Origin: CAYJRR01 sp964372275 [NCBI: uncultured bacterium]
Lineage (GTDB): Bacteria; CAYJRR01
Assembly: GCA_964372275.1 (NCBI GenBank)
Contig: CAYJRR010000041.1
Span: 1-9,177 of the forward strand
Direction of reading: 5' to 3'
DNA: 9,177 nucleotides
Numbering within the stretch: position 1 is the stretch's first letter; the number at the start of each line of letters is the position of its first letter. Made by a program: the position numbers and the translations under genes. Positions 5,511 to 9,177 of the stretch are shown here, piece by piece. The notes under the pieces were generated by a model, which saw only the letters and a list, made by a program, of their open reading frames with translations, was not told the DNA's origin and ran no database searches.

Positions 5511-6704
5511 ATGGGAATTCTCCATCGATTCTGGGGGCCTTGGGCGTCGTTGATGCAGATTCGGCGGCTGCCGGCCTCGGACCGCGAGATCGTCTTCTAT
5601 TCGGAGGGGCGGTCGGATTGGCCGCACTTGGGGCCGATCGTTCGGGAGCTCGCGGCGGGGGGGCGGCGGGTCTGTTACGTGTCCTCCGAGGAGAGTGATC
5701 CGGGGCTTTCGCTCGGGGATCCGAACGTGGTCGGGTTCCACGTCGGGGCCGACTCGGCGCGAACGGCTTTTTTCAAGACGGTCGAGGCGAAGGTCGTGGT
5801 GATGACGATGCCCGACCTGGAGACCTTTTTCCTGAAGCGCTCGGTGCATCCGGCGCACTACGTCTACGTCTTCCACGCCATCGTCTCGAGCCACCGCATC
5901 TACCGGAAGGGGGCGTTCGACGCCTACGACACGGTGCTCGCGGTCGGACCCCACCACGTCGAGGAGATCCGCCGCACCGAGGCGGTCTACGGCTTGAGGC
6001 CCAAGGCGATCGTCGAGCACGGCTGCGCGCGGCTCGACGAAGTGATTCGCGCGGCGGCGGCGCGGCCGGCGTTCGTCCCCTCGCCGGGTCCGGCCAAGAA
6101 GGTGCTGCTCGCGCCGTCGTGGGGGGAGTGCTCCTTTGCCGAGCGGCCGTACGGGGGCGACCTGATCGACCTCCTGCTCCGCGCCGGGCACTCCGTCGTG
6201 CTGCGGCTCCACCCGATGACGGTGCGCCGTCTCCCCAAGCTCGGGCCCTCGATGGAGAGCCGCTTCGCGGGACGACCGGGGTTCCGCGTCGAGACCGACA
6301 TGAGCGCGCAGGAGTCGCTGCAGACCTCCGACCTGATGATCAGCGACTGGTCGGGAGCGGCGTTCGACTACGGGTTCGGTCTCCTGCGCCCGGTGCTGTT
6401 CGTCGACACCCCGACGAAGGTGAACAACCCCGAATGGCAACGGCTGGGGATCGCGCCGCTCGAAGAGAAGGTGCGGCGGGAGATCGGCGACGTTCTCGAT
6501 CCCGGGGAGCTGGCGCGGGCGCCGGAGAAGGTCGCGGCCTTGACCGCCGATCCGACCGCCTTCGCGCAGCGGCTCCGAGCGGCGCGCGAGCGCTGGGTCT
6601 TTCATGTCGGCCGCAGCGCGCCGGTGGCGGCCGCCCACATCGCGGGGCTTTGCAGCCCCGGAGACGAGCGGATGGCACCGCTCCAGGAAGCGAAGGCGAG
6701 ATGA
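5511..6704 (+). CDS. CDP-glycerol glycerophosphotransferase (TagB/TagF)-like enzyme
   Basis: A 397-residue GT-B fold protein. The N-terminal half shows Rossmann-like strands ('[15 protein letters not shown]', 26-40; '[12 protein letters not shown]', 95-106) and H122 in '[13 protein letters not shown]', placed like the catalytic His of TagF. The C-terminal half has the donor-site signature: 'VLLAPSWGE' (198-206), 'VVLRLHPM' (229-236, the R-x-H-P motif) and '[17 protein letters not shown]' (273-289), which matches the family's 'D-x-x-I-S-D-x-S' block and binds the CDP donor in TagF. Family enzymes transfer glycerol- or ribitol-phosphate from CDP carriers to wall teichoic acid or capsule at the inner face of the membrane. 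Next to a PEP mutase and two nucleotidyltransferases, this one more likely uses a CMP-activated phosphonate; that is inference. There is no clear membrane segment. The ribosome site before ATG 5511 is weak (GAAGGG 12 bases ahead). It ends in an ATGA overlap with the next gene. Confidence 0.82.
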   Translation: MGILHRFWGPWASLMQIRRLPASDREIVFYSEGRSDWPHLGPIVRELAAGGRRVCYVSSEESDPGLSLGDPNVVGFHVGADSARTAFFKTVEAKVVVMTMPDLETFFLKRSVHPAHYVYVFHAIVSSHRIYRKGAFDAYDTVLAVGPHHVEEIRRTEAVYGLRPKAIVEHGCARLDEVIRAAAARPAFVPSPGPAKKVLLAPSWGECSFAERPYGGDLIDLLLRAGHSVVLRLHPMTVRRLPKLGPSMESRFAGRPGFRVETDMSAQESLQTSDLMISDWSGAAFDYGFGLLRPVLFVDTPTKVNNPEWQRLGIAPLEEKVRREIGDVLDPGELARAPEKVAALTADPTAFAQRLRAARERWVFHVGRSAPVAAAHIAGLCSPGDERMAPLQEAKAR

Positions 6705-8362
6705 GCACGAAGAAGAAGACGGCGGCGCTGCGCGAGATCCTCACCGGCAGGGGTGCGGGGAGTTCCCCGCAGGAGCCCGAACGGGCGGACAAGCGCCTGC
6801 GATTCCTGATGGAGGTCCACAACGGGCTCTCCGCCAAGATCGCCGAGGAGGCGGGGTTCGAGGGGTTGTGGGGAAGCGGACTGTCGATCTCCGCCTCGAT
6901 GGGCGTGCGCGACAACAACGAGATGAGCTGGACGCAGGTCCTCGAGCTGCTCGAGTTCGTGACCGACGCGGTGAAGATCCCACTGCTCCTCGACGGCGAC
7001 ACCGGTTACGGCAACTTCAACAACATGCGGCGGCTGGTGCAGAAGCTCGAGGCGCGCGACGTCGCCGGCGTCTGCATCGAGGACAAGCTCTTCCCCAAGA
7101 CCAACAGCTTCCTCGGCGAGAACCAGCCGCTCGCCGACATGGACGAGTTCTGCGGCAAGATCAAGGCGGGGAAGGACGCGCAGAGCGACGACGCCTTCTC
7201 GATCGTCGCCCGCGTCGAGGCGCTGATCGCCGGATGGGGCCTGGCGGAGGCCTTGAAACGCGCCGAGGCCTACCGGCGCGCCGGGGCCGACGCGATCCTG
7301 ATCCACAGCAAGCACTCCAAGCCGGACGAGATCCTCGCCTTCAAGAAGGAGTGGGGGGACCGCAGCCCGGTGGTGATCGTCCCCACCAAGTACTACTCGA
7401 CGCCGACGCAGGTGTTCCGCGACGCCGGGATCGACGTGGTGATCTGGGCCAACCACCTGATGCGCAGCTCGCTCACCGCGATGCAGGAGACGGCGAAGCA
7501 GATCAAGCGCGAGGAGAGCTTGATCGACGTCGAGGGCCGGATCGTCGGCGTCAACGAGGTCTTCCGCCTGCAAGGGGCCGGGGAGCTGGAGGAGGCGGAG
7601 CGCCGCTACCTTCCGGCCAAGCAGGAGTCGCCGCAGGCGCTGATCCTCGCCGCCGGACGCGGCAAGGAGCTGGGGGTCCTCACCGAGGACCGCCCCAAGG
7701 CGATGGTCGAGATCGCCGGCAAGCCGCTCCTGGAGCGGACGGTGGAGACGCTGAACGCGATCGGCATCAACGACATCACCGTCGTGCGCGGCTGGAAGAA
7801 GGAGGCGCTCAAGCTTCCGAACCTGAAGTTCGTCGACAACGACGAGCACGAGACGACGCAGGAGGCGTTCTCGCTCTTCAAGGGGATCGAGAAGCTCGTA
7901 GGGCCCGTGCTGATGGGCTACGGCGACGTGCTGTTCCAAAAGTTCATCCCGATGCACCTGTTCGAGTCGGACGCCGACTTCTGCATCGCGGTCGACTCGG
8001 AGGCGTCGTCCAGCCCCGGCCAGGACCGCTACCGGGACCGCGTCGCCTGCGACCGGCCGTTCCACTGGAACCGCTTCGACCAGAAGGCGTACCTGACGAA
8101 GATGAGCGCCGGTCTCCCCCAGGCCGAAACCCACGGCGAGTGGATCGGGCTCTTGAAGATGTCCGCCGCGGGGCTTGCGCAGCTCAAGTCGATCGGAAAG
8201 GAGATCGCCGGCGGCGCTTCGTTCCGAACGATGCGAATGGCCGACCTGTTCACCGTCCTCCTGGAGCGCGGGAAGAAGGTGGAGGTGGTCTACGTCCGCG
8301 GGCACTGGCTGGACGTCGACGACCTGCACGACGTCGTCGCGGCGGCGGGCCAATACCGATGA
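6701..8362 (+). CDS. pepM: Phosphoenolpyruvate mutase fused to a nucleotidyltransferase
   Basis: A 553-residue two-domain enzyme starting at ATG 6701 (AAGG five bases ahead; overlaps the previous stop as ATGA). Domain 1 (about 30-300) is PEP mutase of the isocitrate-lyase superfamily, which rearranges phosphoenolpyruvate to phosphonopyruvate and so forms the C-P bond. '[20 protein letters not shown]' (55-74), '[10 protein letters not shown]' (96-105, metal-binding Asp98), the diagnostic EDK-x5-NS motif (127-136), '[11 protein letters not shown]' (170-180) and 'VPTKYY' (227-232) are all present. Domain 2 (about 311-553) is a sugar-nucleotidyltransferase-type domain with '[18 protein letters not shown]', metal-binding Asp409 in 'GYGDVLF' and D539-x-D541 in 'HWLDVDDL'. 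Its nucleotide loop reads 'AAGRGKELG', with Glu323 where most relatives have Arg. The fusion implies activation of a phosphonate, probably with CTP, as PntC does for aminoethylphosphonate. It is followed by another ATGA overlap. Confidence 0.93.
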   Translation: MSTKKKTAALREILTGRGAGSSPQEPERADKRLRFLMEVHNGLSAKIAEEAGFEGLWGSGLSISASMGVRDNNEMSWTQVLELLEFVTDAVKIPLLLDGDTGYGNFNNMRRLVQKLEARDVAGVCIEDKLFPKTNSFLGENQPLADMDEFCGKIKAGKDAQSDDAFSIVARVEALIAGWGLAEALKRAEAYRRAGADAILIHSKHSKPDEILAFKKEWGDRSPVVIVPTKYYSTPTQVFRDAGIDVVIWANHLMRSSLTAMQETAKQIKREESLIDVEGRIVGVNEVFRLQGAGELEEAERRYLPAKQESPQALILAAGRGKELGVLTEDRPKAMVEIAGKPLLERTVETLNAIGINDITVVRGWKKEALKLPNLKFVDNDEHETTQEAFSLFKGIEKLVGPVLMGYGDVLFQKFIPMHLFESDADFCIAVDSEASSSPGQDRYRDRVACDRPFHWNRFDQKAYLTKMSAGLPQAETHGEWIGLLKMSAAGLAQLKSIGKEIAGGASFRTMRMADLFTVLLERGKKVEVVYVRGHWLDVDDLHDVVAAAGQYR

Positions 8363-9177
8363 AAGCGATCGTCATCGCCGCGGGGCTCGGAAGCCGGCTC
8401 CTCCACCTCACCAAGGACCGGCCGAAGTGCACGCTGACGATTCAGGGGGTCTCGCTGCTCGACAATCAGCTCGCCATCTTCCGCGAACTGGGAATCCACG
8501 ACGTCACGATCGTCACCGGCTGGCACGCGGAGATGCTGCAACGTCCCGGGGTGAAGACGGTCTTCAACGACGACTTTCGGAACAACAACATCCTCTTCTC
8601 GCTGATGTACGCGGAGAAGGAGCTCGACGACGAGGTGATCGTCACCTACTCCGACATCCACTACGAAAAGGCGGTGGTCGAGGCGCTGCAGGCGGCGACC
8701 GGCGACTTCCTGGCGGTGGTGGATGCCGACTGGAAGAAGACCTACGTCGGGCGCGCCGACCATCCGGTGGAGCAGGCGGAGAAGGTGGTGATCGCCGGAT
8801 CCGAGATCCGGAAGATCGGAAAACACCTGACCGAGGCCGAGGCGCACGGCGAGTTCATCGGGTTGGTGCGGTTCTCCAAGAAGGGGGCGCTCGCCTTCCG
8901 CGAGGTGTTCGCCGACGTGAAGGCGAAGCATGCCGGAGGTTCGTTCCAGGCGGCGAAGGAGCTGAAGAAGGCCTACCTTACCGACATGCTCCAGGAGCTG
9001 ATCGACCGCGGGCACGCGGTGGCGCCGGTGACGATTCACGGCGGCTGGCGCGAGATCGACACCCTCGAAGATTTCCGGAAGGCGGGGGGCGACGTGCCGT
9101 CGGACATCCGCAGCGGACAGAACTTTCGCGCGATCCTCAACGACCTGAAGCGGCGTCCCGAGGACGCCGGACTGCTC
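8359..9177 (+). CDS. Stand-alone nucleotidyltransferase (partial at 3' end)
   Basis: Starts at ATG 8359, overlapping the previous stop (ATGA), and stays open to the right edge, giving 273 residues without a stop. The domain (about 1-243) has a canonical nucleotide loop '[20 protein letters not shown]' (7-26) with Arg13 and Lys23, metal-binding Asp99 in 'TYSDIHY' (96-102), and Asp234 in 'GGWREIDT' (228-235). It shares the blocks 'HGE(W/F)IGL' and 'GG(A/-)SF' with the second domain of the upstream protein, so the two are paralogous. Relatives include LicC-type phosphocholine cytidylyltransferases and phosphonate cytidylyltransferases; nucleotide and substrate specificity cannot be read here. 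Residues after about 245 ('[18 protein letters not shown]') go beyond the usual domain end and may be a short tail or the beginning of a fused domain. There is no strong ribosome site, so translation is probably coupled. Confidence 0.88.
   Translation, partial: MKAIVIAAGLGSRLLHLTKDRPKCTLTIQGVSLLDNQLAIFRELGIHDVTIVTGWHAEMLQRPGVKTVFNDDFRNNNILFSLMYAEKELDDEVIVTYSDIHYEKAVVEALQAATGDFLAVVDADWKKTYVGRADHPVEQAEKVVIAGSEIRKIGKHLTEAEAHGEFIGLVRFSKKGALAFREVFADVKAKHAGGSFQAAKELKKAYLTDMLQELIDRGHAVAPVTIHGGWREIDTLEDFRKAGGDVPSDIRSGQNFRAILNDLKRRPEDAGLL

Noticed and set aside
5217-6638. 473-residue minus-strand open frame opposite the TagB/TagF-like gene and the promoter
   Set aside because: His/Arg/Pro-rich with no motif; it would cover both the promoter region and a well-supported gene.
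6701-7600. Alternative as methylisocitrate lyase, oxaloacetate decarboxylase or phosphonopyruvate hydrolase
   Set aside because: The intact EDK-x5-NS motif and close agreement with the known PEP mutase pattern around it point to the mutase; the other members of the superfamily differ in this loop.
6602-8353. 583-residue minus-strand open frame opposite pepM
   Set aside because: Its translation is Leu/Arg/Asp/Val-biased low-complexity sequence with no motif, and the plus strand carries an unmistakable PEP mutase. It is a GC-rich shadow.

Overview
This window comes from a high-GC bacterium: roughly two-thirds G+C by eye, codons ending mostly in G or C, and long spurious ORFs on both strands. 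A diacyl-lipoprotein signal suggests a Gram-negative-type envelope. A lineage such as Acidobacteriota or Myxococcota would fit, but nothing here fixes the taxonomy. No rRNA, tRNA, CRISPR array or insertion sequence was seen.

Layout, left to right. (1) 1-434, plus strand: the C-terminal end of imidazolonepropionase (hutI, histidine degradation), cut by the window edge. (2) 2402 down to 431, minus strand: a compact four-gene group of a lipoprotein, an ECF sigma factor, a 79-residue zinc-finger anti-sigma factor translationally coupled to it (GTGA overlap), and a small cysteine-bearing single-span membrane protein. This looks like a self-contained envelope or metal/redox stress response module. 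(3) 2403-2613: an intergenic stretch dominated by a strongly strand-asymmetric polypyrimidine tract with a 17-bp direct repeat. (4) 2614-3951, plus strand: a COG0402 amidohydrolase resembling methylthioadenosine/S-adenosylhomocysteine deaminases. (5) 5208 down to 4042, minus strand: a stand-alone AAA_14/DUF4143-type ATPase with a nuclease-like C-terminus, looking less GC-rich than its neighbours and flanked by a short repeat. (6) 5209-5510: a divergent intergenic region with a good sigma70-like promoter facing right. (7) 5511 to the right edge, plus strand: a tightly coupled three-gene operon (two ATGA overlaps) encoding a CDP-glycerol glycerophosphotransferase (TagB/TagF)-like enzyme, a phosphoenolpyruvate mutase fused to a nucleotidyltransferase, and a second, stand-alone nucleotidyltransferase that runs off the window.

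The most interesting part is the last operon. PEP mutase makes phosphonopyruvate, the gateway to C-P bonded compounds. Nucleotidyltransferases of this kind activate phosphonates (or phosphocholine-like groups) as CMP derivatives, and TagB/TagF-like enzymes move a phospho-alcohol from a CDP carrier to a surface polymer. Together they suggest synthesis of a nucleotide-activated phosphonate and its transfer to a cell-surface glycan. The paired nucleotidyltransferases, the altered nucleotide-binding loop of the fused one, and the identity of the transferase's donor are open points. The decarboxylase and transaminase expected for aminoethylphosphonate are not in the window and would have to lie downstream or elsewhere.
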